DNA from: Sphingomonas jejuensis
GTDB taxonomy: Bacteria; Pseudomonadota; Alphaproteobacteria; Sphingomonadales; Sphingomonadaceae
Reading direction: 5' to 3'
Length of the DNA stretch: 64,000 nucleotides
NCBI RefSeq assembly: GCF_011927695.1
Contig: NZ_JAATJE010000001.1
Span: 1,798,001 to 1,862,000 of the forward strand
Positions within the stretch are counted from its first letter, which is position 1; every line of letters starts with the position of its first letter. Below are positions 25,823-35,216 of the stretch, piece by piece. A program made the translations under genes and the position numbers. A model generated the notes under the pieces. It ran no database searches, was not told where the DNA came from, and worked only from the letters and a program-made list of their open reading frames with translations.

Positions 25823-26356
25823 ATGCCCGTTTTGCCCCTGTCCCCGCTCGACCGCATCGATCCCGCAGCCGTGGACGCGCTGCTCGACCAGGCGTTCGGC
25901 GCGGATCGGCGCGGGCGCACCGCCTATCGCCTGCGCGAGGGCACCAGGCCGATCCCCGCCCTGAGCTTCGCCGCGCTGGACGGCGGCGCGCTTGTCGGCA
26001 GCATCCAGAGCTGGCCGGTCGCGATCGAGATCGACGACGGAACCACGCTTCCCATGGTGATGGTGGGCCCGGTCGCGGTCGCGCCCGACCGCCAGGGCCA
26101 GGGCATCGGCCGCGCGCTGGTGGATGCGGTGATCGCCGCCGCCGACGCGAACGGCGGCAGCGACAGCGGACGGCTGATGATGATCGGCGATCCGGACTAT
26201 TATGGCCGCTTCTTCGGATTCTCGGCGGATGCGACCGGTGGCTGGCGGCTGCCCGGGCCGGTCGAGCGCCACCGGCTGCTGCTGCGCGCGCGCGACGCCG
26301 ATCGGCTGCGCGTGAGCGGAACGGTGGTCCCGCGCCGGGCCTTGACGGACGCATAG
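25823..26356 (+). CDS. GNAT N-acetyltransferase
   Basis: 177 residues from ATG 25823. The acetyl-CoA binding motif VGPVAVAPDRQGQGIGRALVDAVI shows the V-x-P-x-xQ-x-GxGxG/A loop of GNAT enzymes. YYGRFFGFSAD follows in the usual C-terminal strand. It would acetylate an amine or protein substrate that cannot be named. Divergent from the SDR-folB pair over about 80 bp. Confidence 0.9.
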   Translation: MPVLPLSPLDRIDPAAVDALLDQAFGADRRGRTAYRLREGTRPIPALSFAALDGGALVGSIQSWPVAIEIDDGTTLPMVMVGPVAVAPDRQGQGIGRALVDAVIAAADANGGSDSGRLMMIGDPDYYGRFFGFSADATGGWRLPGPVERHRLLLRARDADRLRVSGTVVPRRALTDA

Positions 26357-26394
26357 ATGTTCCCACTTGGTTCCGCGTGCGCTACAGCCCCGAC

Positions 26395-26964
26395 ATGCCC
26401 ATGAGAACGCTGCCCGACCTGACCGGATTGTCGCTGGGCGAGATCGCGCGCCTGGCCGAATCGGCGCAGCTGCCGCCCGTCGAAAGCTGGCAGCCGGCGC
26501 ATTGCGGATCGAGCGGGATGCGGATCGCGCGCGACGGCACCTGGTTCCACGAAGGCAGCCCGATCGGCCGGCCGGCGATGGTGGCGCTGTTCTCCACGCT
26601 GCTGCGGCGCGAGGAGGATGGCCGGCACGTCCTGGTGACGCCCGTCGAGAAGCTGGACATCGACGTCGAGCTCGCCCCGTTCACGGCGGTGGAGATGACA
26701 AGCGACGGCAGCGGACGCGACCGCCGGCTCGCCTTCCGGCTGAACACCGGCGACCTGGTGGTGGCCGGCCCCACGCGCCCGATCCGCATCGAGGATGGCG
26801 AGGACGGTCCCGTGCCGCTGCTGCGCGTGCGCGGCGAACTGGACGCGCTTATCGCGCGGCCGGTCTATTACGAGCTGGCCGAGCTGGCGATCGCGGACGG
26901 CGGCGATCCGGCCGGCGTCTGGAGCGACGGCGCCTTCTTCCCCATCACCGGCGGGGATCGTTGA
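26395..26964 (+). CDS. DUF1285-family protein
   Basis: 189 residues matching the DUF1285 family by its conserved pattern: RIARDGTWFHEGSPIGRPAMVALFSTLLRRE, VTPVEKLDIDVE, and late YYELAELA with DGAFFPI. The fold is thought to be beta-rich; its function is not known to me. Alternative ATG at 26401 gives MRTLPDL. Its stop overlaps the start of the nudix gene (TTGA), then nudix overlaps cca, so the three genes form a tight operon. Confidence 0.85.
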   Translation: MPMRTLPDLTGLSLGEIARLAESAQLPPVESWQPAHCGSSGMRIARDGTWFHEGSPIGRPAMVALFSTLLRREEDGRHVLVTPVEKLDIDVELAPFTAVEMTSDGSGRDRRLAFRLNTGDLVVAGPTRPIRIEDGEDGPVPLLRVRGELDALIARPVYYELAELAIADGGDPAGVWSDGAFFPITGGDR

Positions 26965-27554
26965 GCCTCGTCAATCGGTTGAGGGAGGCGATGGCGCATC
27001 CCGGCTCCCCTCCCCTCTACCCGAGCGACGACGTGGACGGCCGCATCGTGCCGGCGCGGCCGGTGCCGGCGGCCGTGCTGGTCGCCATCACCGATCGTCC
27101 GGCGCCCGGCATGATCCTGACCGAGCGCGCGGGAACGCTGCGCCAGCACAGCGGCCAGGTCGCGTTTCCCGGCGGGCGCATCGATCCGGACGACGCATCG
27201 CCCACCGCCGCCGCCCTGCGCGAGGCGGAAGAGGAGATCGGCCTGCCGCCGTCTGCCGTGCGGGTGGTGGGCGAGGCCGACCCCTATCTGACGGTCACCG
27301 GATACAGCGTGACCCCCGTCATCGGCGTGATCCCGCCTGACGTGCCGCTGGTGCCGAGCGAGGCGGAGGTGGCGGCGGTGTTCGAGGTGCCGCTGTCCTT
27401 CCTGCTGGCGCCGGGCAACATGGTGGAACGATCCATCCTGCTCGACGGGCGGCAGCGGCGTTACCGCGAGGCGATCTGGGACAACCGGCGGATCTGGGGC
27501 GCGACCGCGGCCATGATCGCCAACCTGTCGGATCGGCTGCGATGGATCGCCTGA
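26961..27554 (+). CDS. Nudix hydrolase, CoA pyrophosphatase-like (NudL)
   Basis: 197 residues. A TTG at 26961 overlapping the preceding stop is used as the start; ATG 26991 (MAHPGSPP) is the alternative and would lose ten residues. Before the Nudix box stands ERAGTLRQHSGQVAFPGG, the mark of CoA pyrophosphatases, and the box ends REAEEEIGL. Its first acidic position is Asp rather than Glu, as often in this subfamily. It hydrolyses CoA and derivatives to phosphopantetheine and 3',5'-ADP, possibly as housekeeping. Its end overlaps cca by 13 bases. Confidence 0.88.
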   Translation: MSLVNRLREAMAHPGSPPLYPSDDVDGRIVPARPVPAAVLVAITDRPAPGMILTERAGTLRQHSGQVAFPGGRIDPDDASPTAAALREAEEEIGLPPSAVRVVGEADPYLTVTGYSVTPVIGVIPPDVPLVPSEAEVAAVFEVPLSFLLAPGNMVERSILLDGRQRRYREAIWDNRRIWGATAAMIANLSDRLRWIA

Positions 27555-28717
27555 TCCTGCCGCTCCGCCCCGGCATGGAGCATCTGCTGGAGGCGCTGGA
27601 CACCGGCCGCGGCGCGACCCGCCTGGTGGGCGGCGCGGTGCGCGACGCGCTGATCGGCCGGCCGTTCAACGACGTGGACCTTGCCACCCGGCTGGTGCCC
27701 GACACGGTGATCCGCCGGCTGAAGGCCGCCGACATCCGGGTGGTGCCGACCGGCCTGGCGCACGGCACCGTGACGGCGGTGCTGCCGACCGGCCCGATCG
27801 AGGTGACCACGCTGCGCCACGACCTGTCGACGGACGGGCGCCGCGCGACGGTGGCCTACACGCTCGACTGGGAAGCGGACGCGGCCCGGCGCGACTTCAC
27901 GATCAACGCGCTTTATGCCGACCCCATCGACGGCGACGTCATCGACTATTTCGAGGGGCGCCGCGACCTGAACGCGGGGATCGTGCGCTTCATCGGCGAT
28001 CCGCTTCGCCGCATCGCCGAGGATCATCTGCGCATCCTGCGCTTCTTCCGGTTCCATGCGCGCTATGGCCGCGGCGAGCCGGACGCGCGCTCCCTGGAGG
28101 CCTGCACCAACCGCGCCAACGACCTGATGGCCCTGTCGCGCGAGCGGATCGCGGACGAGGTCTTGAAGCTGCTGGCGAGCCGCGATCCGCTGCCGACGGT
28201 GGCGCTGATGGAGCGGCTGGGCATCCTGAAGCCCGTGTTGCCGGAAGTGACGCGGCGCGGGGTCGACCGGCTGGCGGACCTGATGACGGCGGAGCGCAGC
28301 TTCGGCGTGCCGGGCGATCCGATCCGGCGGCTGGCCGCGCTGTTGCCCGACGATGCCGCAGTGTCGGTGGGGCAGCGGTTGCGACTGTCGAAGGCGCAGG
28401 TCCGACGGCTGGAACAGGCGAGCGGCGATGCTGGCGCAGGCACGCGCGCGCTCGCCTATCGACTTGGCACCGAATCGGCGATCGACCGGCTCTTGATGAA
28501 CGGCGACGACCCGCAGCCACTGATCGGGTGGTCGCCGCCGCGCCTGCCGATCACGGGCGGTGCGCTGATCGCGCAGGGGCTGACCGAGGGGCCGGCGGTG
28601 GCGGCGGCGCTGCGCCGGGTCGAGACGCGCTGGATCGAGGAGGACTTTCCGCCGGCGGACCGGGTCGAGGAGATCGCGGCCGACGAAGTGGCTCAGGCGC
28701 TCGCGTCGGACAGATAG
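27542..28717 (+). CDS. cca: CCA tRNA nucleotidyltransferase
   Basis: 391 residues. The class II nucleotidyltransferase head has GGAVRDALIG and DVDLAT, with metal-binding Asp pair DVD, then RRDFTINAL and the R-x-x-E-D-x-L-R motif in RRIAEDHLRILRFFRFHARY. It adds or repairs the CCA tail of tRNAs. No C-terminal HD phosphohydrolase motif is seen, as in short bacterial CCA enzymes. Overlaps the nudix gene and, at its end, the convergent GGDEF/EAL gene by 25 bases. Confidence 0.93.
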   Translation: MDRLILPLRPGMEHLLEALDTGRGATRLVGGAVRDALIGRPFNDVDLATRLVPDTVIRRLKAADIRVVPTGLAHGTVTAVLPTGPIEVTTLRHDLSTDGRRATVAYTLDWEADAARRDFTINALYADPIDGDVIDYFEGRRDLNAGIVRFIGDPLRRIAEDHLRILRFFRFHARYGRGEPDARSLEACTNRANDLMALSRERIADEVLKLLASRDPLPTVALMERLGILKPVLPEVTRRGVDRLADLMTAERSFGVPGDPIRRLAALLPDDAAVSVGQRLRLSKAQVRRLEQASGDAGAGTRALAYRLGTESAIDRLLMNGDDPQPLIGWSPPRLPITGGALIAQGLTEGPAVAAALRRVETRWIEEDFPPADRVEEIAADEVAQALASDR

Positions 28718-30447
28718 GCGAAGGCCGCCTCGGAATCGAGCGGCGAGGCGTAAAGGAAGCCCTGCCCCCGCGTGCAGCCGAGCGCCGCCAGCAGCGCGGC
28801 GAGTTCGGGTGATTCGATGCCCTCGGCGGTGGTGCGCAGCCCAAAGGCCTGGGCCAGCGACAGGATCGCCCGGACGATCGCGCCCTTGTCGCGGTCGGTC
28901 AGCATGCCGGTGACGAAGCTGCGGTCGATCTTCAGCATGTCGATGGGCAGGCGTTGCAGATAGGACAGGTTGGAGTAGCCCGTGCCGAAATCGTCGAGCG
29001 CGAGTTCCACGCCCAGCTCGCGCAGCGCCGCCATGACCCCCATCGCGCGTTCGGGATCGGCGATGATCGCGCTTTCCGTCAGCTCCACGATCAGCCGTCG
29101 CGGCGCGACGCCGTGCTTGGCGAGCGCATGTTCGACGAGCGAGGGCACATCGTCCTGCGCGATCTGAAGCGGGGACAGGTTGACCGCCATGCTGACCGCC
29201 TGCGGCGCGGCGGCCGCGGCGTCCCAGGCCGCAAGCGTCTTCAGCGCATGATCGAGCGCCCAGCGGCCGAGCGGGACGATCAGCCCCGATTCCTCCGCCA
29301 CCGGGATGAATTCGGTGGGCGGGATCATGCCCCCGTCGTGCGGCCAGCGTGACAGCGCCTCGAACCCCAGCACCCGGCCGGTCGCAAGGCAGGTGATCGG
29401 CTGAAAGGCGAGCCGCAGCCGATCCCCCTCGATCGCGCGGCGCAGATCGGTTTCCAGCGTGAAGCGGCGGCGCGCGCGATCAAACGCGACGGGCTGATAT
29501 TGCTCGACCTGCCCGCTCTGCTTGGCGCGCTTGCTGGCGAACTGCGCGCGGCGGATGAGCTCGTCCACGTCGAGCTCGGCCTCCACGCTGACGCTGCCGA
29601 TCGCACAGTCGACGCTGATCTCCAGCTCCGACAGGCGGAACGGCTGTTCGAACACCTTGCGCAGCCGATCGGCGACGGCGATGCCGCCGTCGGTCTCGTC
29701 CGTGCGGACCAGGATGCCGAATTCGTTGGCGCCGATCCGCGCGATGACGTCGCCGGTGCGCAGCGGCCGCAGCAGGCGCCGGGCGGCGGTGATCAGCAGC
29801 TCGTCCCCCGACAGCGCGCCGACCGATTCGTTGATGCGGCCGAAGCGGCGCAGATCGAGGATGAGAAGCGCGTGGCGCTGGCCGGTGCCGGCGGCATCGG
29901 CGATCGCCTGCTCCACCCGTTCGGTGAAACCGCTGCGGTTGAGCAGGCCGGTCAGGCTGTCCGTCTGCATTTCCAGCCGGAGGCTCTTTTCGGTCTGCAC
30001 CTCCGCCGTGCGGTCCAGGAGAGTCAGGAGGCAGCGCGGCTCCGTCGCCGCCAGCGTGCGGACGCGCGAGATGCGCACGGCGAAGTGCCGGCCCGAGATG
30101 CTGTCGCCGTCCGACCAGCGGAGGTCGCACTGCGCATCGCGGCCGGCCAGGAAGGTGGAGACGACAGGCGCGAGGCCCGATCGGTCGAGAAGCGGCTCGA
30201 GCCCGATCAGGTCGTCGGGTGACCAGCCGGCGCCGGTGTCGATGCGTTCGAACAGCTGGTTGCAGGCATCGACCCGCAGCCCGCCGTCCTTTTCGTAGAG
30301 CACCGCCGCCGCGATCGGCAGCGCATCCAGGTAGCGGCGGCGCAGGTCGAGCAGATCGGCCATGAGGGCATCGCCGCCCCCGTCCTCGGGTGCGGACAGG
30401 ACCACCAGCTGTGGCCCGTCAGTCTTGATTGCTCGCGACGCCATCAA
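28693..30447 (-). CDS. Cytosolic GGDEF/EAL protein, c-di-GMP phosphodiesterase with broken cyclase motif
   Basis: 584 residues with no transmembrane segment. N-terminal PAS-like region (about 30-150) precedes a GGDEF domain in which the active-site loop reads GANEF (RIGANEFGIL), so diguanylate cyclase activity is unlikely. The EAL domain (about 335-575) is complete: FQPITCLA, GFEALSRWP, NLSPLQIAQ, ELTESAI, DDFGTGYSNLSYL with KIDRSFV, and TTAEGIES. It should hydrolyse c-di-GMP. The GGDEF domain may bind GTP allosterically. The 3' end overlaps cca by 25 bases convergently. Confidence 0.92.
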   Translation of the reverse strand: MMASRAIKTDGPQLVVLSAPEDGGGDALMADLLDLRRRYLDALPIAAAVLYEKDGGLRVDACNQLFERIDTGAGWSPDDLIGLEPLLDRSGLAPVVSTFLAGRDAQCDLRWSDGDSISGRHFAVRISRVRTLAATEPRCLLTLLDRTAEVQTEKSLRLEMQTDSLTGLLNRSGFTERVEQAIADAAGTGQRHALLILDLRRFGRINESVGALSGDELLITAARRLLRPLRTGDVIARIGANEFGILVRTDETDGGIAVADRLRKVFEQPFRLSELEISVDCAIGSVSVEAELDVDELIRRAQFASKRAKQSGQVEQYQPVAFDRARRRFTLETDLRRAIEGDRLRLAFQPITCLATGRVLGFEALSRWPHDGGMIPPTEFIPVAEESGLIVPLGRWALDHALKTLAAWDAAAAAPQAVSMAVNLSPLQIAQDDVPSLVEHALAKHGVAPRRLIVELTESAIIADPERAMGVMAALRELGVELALDDFGTGYSNLSYLQRLPIDMLKIDRSFVTGMLTDRDKGAIVRAILSLAQAFGLRTTAEGIESPELAALLAALGCTRGQGFLYASPLDSEAAFAYLSDASA

Positions 30448-30499
30448 GGGTCGGCCTAGACCCCGACTGGTTAACAGCCTCCAAAAGGCGGCATGGCGA

Positions 30500-32761
30500 T
30501 CAGCCGAAGCGATTGTCGCGCGGGAAACCGTTCGGCGCCATGCGCCCGCCGGCGCCGCGCGCGGTGCGCCAGGGCGTCAGGTCGGCCTCCGTCCGCTGCC
30601 GGCCGCTTCCCCCGCCCATCGCCCAGCTGAGCCCGTCGACGAGCCGGAGCGGGCGCGCGTCGGACAGGCCGCCGTCGCGGTAGCGCTGGAGCTGCACGCC
30701 CGCGCCGCGCGTCATTTCCGGCAGCTCCGACAGCGGCACCACCACCAGCTTCCGGTTGTCGCCGATGACGGCCAGGTGATCGTCGATCTCCTTGTCGCCC
30801 TCGCGGCGGATCGGCCGCACGATGCGGAGCGTGGCGCCCGGGCGCAGGTTGACGAGCTGGCGGCCCTTCCGCGTCTCGGCCAGGATCTCGTCGGCACGGG
30901 CAAGGAAGCCGCGGCCGTCGGTGGTCGCGACGAGCAGCCGTTCGCCGGGCACGGCCGGCAGCAGCGCGACGATCTCCACCTCGGCCGGCAGGTCGATCAT
31001 CAGCCGGACGGGTTCGCCGAAGCCGCGACCGCCGGGCAGCCGGTCCGCCCCCAGCGTGTAGATCCGCCCGTCCGCCGCCGCCAGGAACAGGCGGGTGGTG
31101 GTCTGCGCGTGGAGCGCGAAGGCGAGCGCGTCGCCGTCCTTGAACTTCAGCGTGTCGGCCGCGGCCAGGTCGGCATGGCCGCGCATGGCGCGGATCCAGC
31201 CGCGCTGCGACAGGATCACGGTGACCGGCTCCCGCTCGATCATCGCGTCCCACGGGATCTCGCGCGCGGGCGCGGCCTCCGCCACATCGGTGCGGCGGCG
31301 GCCGATGGCGGTTTCCGGGCCGTATCGCTCCCGCAGCTTGGCGAGGTCCTTCTTCAGCCGGGTGCGCTGGCGGGCGGGGCTGTCGACCAGCGCCTGGAGC
31401 TGGTCGCGTTCCTTTTCGAGCGCGGCCTGCTCGCGCTTCAGCTCCATTTCCTCCAGCCGGCGCAGCGAGCGCAGCCGCATGTTGAGGATCGCCTCCGCCT
31501 GCCGGTCGGTCAGCGCGAACTCGGCCATCAGGACCGGCTTCGGCTCGTCCTCGCTGCGGATGATGGCGATCACCCGGTCGAGGTTCAGATAGGCGATGAT
31601 GTAGCCGCCAAGCAGCTCCAGCCGGTCGGCGATCTTGGCGAGCCGGTGGCGCGACCGGCGCAGCAGCACGTCGTTCTGGTGGTCCAGCCAGGCGACCAGC
31701 ACCTCCTTCAGCCCCATGACGCGCGGGGTGCGGGACGCGTCCAGCACGTTCATGTTGAGCGGGACGCGCACCTCCAGGTCGGTGAGGCGGAACAGGCTGT
31801 CCATCAGCATGTCGGCGTCGACCGACCGGCTGCGCGGCTCCAACACGATGCGGATGGCGGCATCACTTTCGTCGCGGACGTCGGCGAGGATGGGCAGCTT
31901 CTTGTCGTTGACCAGCGCGGCGATCGCCTCGATCAGCTTGCCCTTCTGCACGCCGTAGGGGATCTCCGTCACCACCGCGGCCCAGGTGCCGCGGCCGGTG
32001 TCCTCGCGCACCCAGCGGGCGCGGACGCGGAAACTGCCGCGCCCGGTGGCATACGCCTCCGCAATCGCGGCCGGCGGATCGACGAGCAGGCCGCCGGTCG
32101 GAAAGTCCGGGCCCTTCACATGCGCCAGGAGCGCGGCCGGCGCCGCGTTCGGATCGTCGATCAGCAGCGTGGCCGCATCCACGATCTCGGCGACATTATG
32201 GGGCGGGATGCTGGTCGCCATGCCGACGGCGATGCCGCTCGCGCCGTTGGCGAGCAGATTGGGGAACAGGCCGGGAAAAACCTCCGGCTCCTCCTCCTCC
32301 CCATTGTAGGTCGGACGGAAGTCGACCGTGCCTTCGTCCAGGCCGGCCATCAGGTCGATGGCGGGCTGCGCCAGCCGCGCTTCCGTGTAGCGGTAGGCCG
32401 CGGCGTTATCGCCGTCGACATTGCCGAAATTGCCCTGCCCGTCGACGAGCGGGTAGCGAAGCGAGAAATCCTGCGCGAGGCGGACCATGGCGTCGTAGAC
32501 CGACTGATCGCCATGCGGGTGGTATTTGCCGATGGTGTCGCCGACGACGCGCGCGCACTTCTTGTAGGCAGCGGCGGGGTCGAGCCGAAGCAGCCGCATC
32601 GCCCAGAGCAGCCGGCGGTGCACCGGCTTCAGGCCGTCACGCAGATCGGGCAGCGAGCGCGCCGTGATCGTCGACAGCGCGTAGACGAGGTATCGCTCGC
32701 TGAGCGCGCTGTCGAACGGCGCGTCGACGATGCTGTCGAACGGATCGGCGGTGTCGGTCAT
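30500..32761 (-). CDS. parC: DNA topoisomerase IV subunit A
   Basis: 753 residues. It separates linked daughter chromosomes with ParE. Near residues 81-130 are HPHGDQSVYDAMVR, LVDGQGNFGN and the catalytic Tyr125 in YRYTEARL. The C-terminal half holds the beta-pinwheel repeats. At the position of E. coli ParC Ser80 the residue is Gln86, and E84 corresponds to Asp90. Start is the ATG at 32761, confirmed by the typical MTDTADPFDSIVDAPFDSAL-like head. No parE is adjacent. Confidence 0.95.
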   Translation of the reverse strand: MTDTADPFDSIVDAPFDSALSERYLVYALSTITARSLPDLRDGLKPVHRRLLWAMRLLRLDPAAAYKKCARVVGDTIGKYHPHGDQSVYDAMVRLAQDFSLRYPLVDGQGNFGNVDGDNAAAYRYTEARLAQPAIDLMAGLDEGTVDFRPTYNGEEEEPEVFPGLFPNLLANGASGIAVGMATSIPPHNVAEIVDAATLLIDDPNAAPAALLAHVKGPDFPTGGLLVDPPAAIAEAYATGRGSFRVRARWVREDTGRGTWAAVVTEIPYGVQKGKLIEAIAALVNDKKLPILADVRDESDAAIRIVLEPRSRSVDADMLMDSLFRLTDLEVRVPLNMNVLDASRTPRVMGLKEVLVAWLDHQNDVLLRRSRHRLAKIADRLELLGGYIIAYLNLDRVIAIIRSEDEPKPVLMAEFALTDRQAEAILNMRLRSLRRLEEMELKREQAALEKERDQLQALVDSPARQRTRLKKDLAKLRERYGPETAIGRRRTDVAEAAPAREIPWDAMIEREPVTVILSQRGWIRAMRGHADLAAADTLKFKDGDALAFALHAQTTTRLFLAAADGRIYTLGADRLPGGRGFGEPVRLMIDLPAEVEIVALLPAVPGERLLVATTDGRGFLARADEILAETRKGRQLVNLRPGATLRIVRPIRREGDKEIDDHLAVIGDNRKLVVVPLSELPEMTRGAGVQLQRYRDGGLSDARPLRLVDGLSWAMGGGSGRQRTEADLTPWRTARGAGGRMAPNGFPRDNRFG

Positions 32762-32939
32762 TGCGCCGGCGTAGCAGCCAGCGCCGCCTGCGCGAAGATG
32801 CCAGCGATCCGCGCACCGGCCGTCGGCGGCCCGATCGCGCGCCGGATCGTGGCTAACGCACGATAAATCATGTTTGCGGACAAGCAGTTGGCGGCAGCAG
32901 GTAAGTCTTTGTTAGGCTTTTGCCGGTAGCCCGTCGGCC

Positions 32940-33470
32940 ATGGGCACCGCGTTTTCCCGACGGCGTGTGATGGCCGTCTCGCTCCTCCTCGCCGCGCCGG
33001 CGGCGCTTGGCGCCACCGACCGGCTGGGCAACCTGGACGACAGGTTGCTCGCCGCGCACAACCGCGAGCGCGGCAGCATGGGCGTGGACGCGCTGCAATG
33101 GGACGCCGGGCTTGCCAGCGACGCGGCCGAGTGGGCGCGCTACCTGGCGGCGACCCGGACGTTCGAACATTTCGGCATCGACCCGACCGATCCCGATCCG
33201 CAGGGCGAGAATCTGTGGCTGGGGACCAAGGGCTATTACTCGCCGGAGGCGATGGTGGACCTGTGGTCGGCGGGCAAGACCCGCTACCATCCCGGCCGGT
33301 TCCCCGACGTGTCGACCACCGGCCGGATGGAGGATGTCGGCCACTACACCCAGGTGATGTGGCGCGAGACGACGCATGTCGGCTGCGCGATGGCCGATGA
33401 TGGCGAGGACGAATATCTCGTCTGCCGGTACAGCACGGCCGGCAACCTGGAAGGCGAACAGCCCTTCTGA
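32940..33470 (+). CDS. CAP-domain (SCP/TAPS) secreted protein
   Basis: 176 residues. The signal is MGTAFSRRRVMAVSLLLAAPAALGA (twin-arginine-like RRR followed by a hydrophobic core). The CAP fold shows LLAAHNRERG, WARYLA, GENLWLG, and GHYTQVMWRETTHVGCA with two His, then VCRYSTAGN. CAP proteins bind sterols or other ligands, or act as proteases in some cases; the role here is unknown. It lies between parC, which is divergent, and a PEP-CTERM gene. Confidence 0.92.
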   Translation: MGTAFSRRRVMAVSLLLAAPAALGATDRLGNLDDRLLAAHNRERGSMGVDALQWDAGLASDAAEWARYLAATRTFEHFGIDPTDPDPQGENLWLGTKGYYSPEAMVDLWSAGKTRYHPGRFPDVSTTGRMEDVGHYTQVMWRETTHVGCAMADDGEDEYLVCRYSTAGNLEGEQPF

Positions 33471-33494
33471 GCGGGCCGAACGCCGGAGGCCGGA

Positions 33495-34061
33495 TCAGGC
33501 CTCCTGCGTGTCGTCCACCCAGTCCTCGTCGCGCCGCTTCCACGCGTTGCGCAGCGCACCGCCGACGATGCCGAAGCCGATGATCATCTGCACCCAGGTC
33601 GACGGTTCCGGCACCACGGGCACCGGGCCCGGATTCTCCGTCGGCGGCGGGTTGCCGGTGGTCGGCGGTCCGGGCACGATCGGAACGAAGCCGATCGGCG
33701 TCACCGGCACATAGGTGCCCGGGATCGACGGCTGGTTGCCCCCGGCGAGCGGCGGAAGCGCGCCCGGCTGATAGCTGACCGGCACCGCTTCCGGCGCGAA
33801 GCTGTTGCCCGTGAGCACGATGGGCGCATCGGGCGGACACTCGATGGCGGCAACGGCCGGCTGGATGCGCGGACGCGCCTGCGGACGCGCGATCTGACGC
33901 GGGGCACGCGCCGGCCGGGCAGCCGCGCGCGGCGCGGTGGCGCGGTGAACGGCCTGGCGAACCTCCGGCACCGCGACGGTCAGCGTTCCGGCGCCCGCGA
34001 CGGGGCACACGCATGCCGCAATCAGCTTTGCCGCTCTGGACGCTACGATCTGGCTGAGCAC
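33495..34061 (-). CDS. PEP-CTERM-like exported protein, divergent tail
   Basis: 188 residues. The N-terminus (MLSQIVASRAAKLIAACVC) is a hydrophobic, basic signal-like segment. Two Ala/Arg/Pro-rich stretches follow, then a Pro-rich region. The C-terminus is VPEPSTWVQMIIGFGIVGGAL followed by WKRR, a variant of the PEPxxW sorting tail seen in the three genes at 173, 3986 and 9709. The role is unknown. It is convergent with the CAP gene and ends 24 bp from it. Confidence 0.75.
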   Translation of the reverse strand: MLSQIVASRAAKLIAACVCPVAGAGTLTVAVPEVRQAVHRATAPRAAARPARAPRQIARPQARPRIQPAVAAIECPPDAPIVLTGNSFAPEAVPVSYQPGALPPLAGGNQPSIPGTYVPVTPIGFVPIVPGPPTTGNPPPTENPGPVPVVPEPSTWVQMIIGFGIVGGALRNAWKRRDEDWVDDTQEA

Positions 34062-34432
34062 CGTTTTCCTCCCTTTCAGACCCTTGTTTTAACGCGACAA
34101 TCGGTGGTTTGCCCCATCCGAACAGGGTTACCGGGATCACGAATCTTGGTTACCCGACTACCCTGAATTGTATCGATTCGGCACATCTAAATTCCCTGGC
34201 CCCGATTCCCGGGCGCCACGCGGACGTTTCGGGATCGTGACAGTCGGTTAACGTCCGGCCGCCGGTCTTGATCCTGCACGGTTGCCATGCGGTGAAGCTT
34301 TGGTCCCCAACGGGGACGAATTGCGCGCGCCCGAGCCCTCGTCTATAGCCCGCGCCTCGCCATATCCGCCCGCGCGTGCCGGGCGGATCCCTCGTCTTTT
34401 TCGGGCGCCGCCGCCCCATGGAGCCAGCCCGC
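34062..34432. other. Long regulatory gap between PEP-CTERM gene and purC
   Basis: About 370 bp of non-coding DNA that is visibly less GC-rich than its surroundings, especially near 34080-34250 (for example GAATTGTATCGATTCGG). It should contain both divergent promoters; no riboswitch, tRNA or repeat was recognised. Confidence 0.5.
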
Positions 34433-35212
34433 ATGGCACGCCGCCGTCAGATCTACGAAGGCAAGGCCAAGATCCTCTACGAGGGTCCGGAGCCCGGCAC
34501 GCTGATCCAGTATTTCAAGGACGACGCCACCGCGTTCAATGCGGAGAAGAAGGGCACGATCAGCGGCAAGGGCGTGCTGAACAACCGCATTTCCGAGCAT
34601 GTCTTCACGCTGCTCGGCGGGATCGGCGTCCCCACCCACTTCATCCGCCGGCTGAACATGCGCGAGCAGCTGATCCGGCAGGTGGAGATCGTCCCCCTGG
34701 AGGTCGTGGTCCGCAACGTCGCGGCCGGATCCATCTCCAAGCGGCTGGGGATCGAGGAGGGCACCGCCCTGCCCCGCACGATCATCGAATATTACTACAA
34801 GGACGACGCGCTGCAGGACCCGCTGGTGTCCGAGGAGCACATCGCCTGCTTCGGCTGGGCCAACCAGGACGAGATGCACGACATCGCCGACATGGCGATC
34901 CGGGTGAACGACTTCCTGTCCGGGCTGTTCGCGGGCATCAATATCCGCCTGGTCGATTTCAAGCTGGAGTTCGGCCGGCTGTGGGAGAACGACTACAGCC
35001 GCATCATCCTGGCCGACGAGATCAGCCCGGACGGCTGCCGCCTGTGGGACATGACGTCGGGCGAGAAGCTGGACAAGGACCGGTTCCGCCGCGACCTGGG
35101 CGGCGAGGTGGAGGCCTATCAGGAGGTCGCGCGGCGCCTGGGGCTGCTGCCGGAGGGCGCGGACACGGCGGTGCTGGACCTGGAAACCCACCGCAAGCGG
35201 CGGGGCAAATAG
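34433..35212 (+). CDS. purC: SAICAR synthetase
   Basis: 259 residues from ATG 34433, which has GGAG upstream; an in-frame ATG at 34418 is possible. The sequence begins [18 protein letters not shown] and shows [40 protein letters not shown] and LVDFKLEFG, the PurC pattern. It joins CAIR and aspartate to SAICAR in purine synthesis. purS and purQ follow rightwards after a small gene on the other strand. Length is normal. Confidence 0.96.
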   Translation: MARRRQIYEGKAKILYEGPEPGTLIQYFKDDATAFNAEKKGTISGKGVLNNRISEHVFTLLGGIGVPTHFIRRLNMREQLIRQVEIVPLEVVVRNVAAGSISKRLGIEEGTALPRTIIEYYYKDDALQDPLVSEEHIACFGWANQDEMHDIADMAIRVNDFLSGLFAGINIRLVDFKLEFGRLWENDYSRIILADEISPDGCRLWDMTSGEKLDKDRFRRDLGGEVEAYQEVARRLGLLPEGADTAVLDLETHRKRRGK

Positions 35213-35216
35213 GCCG

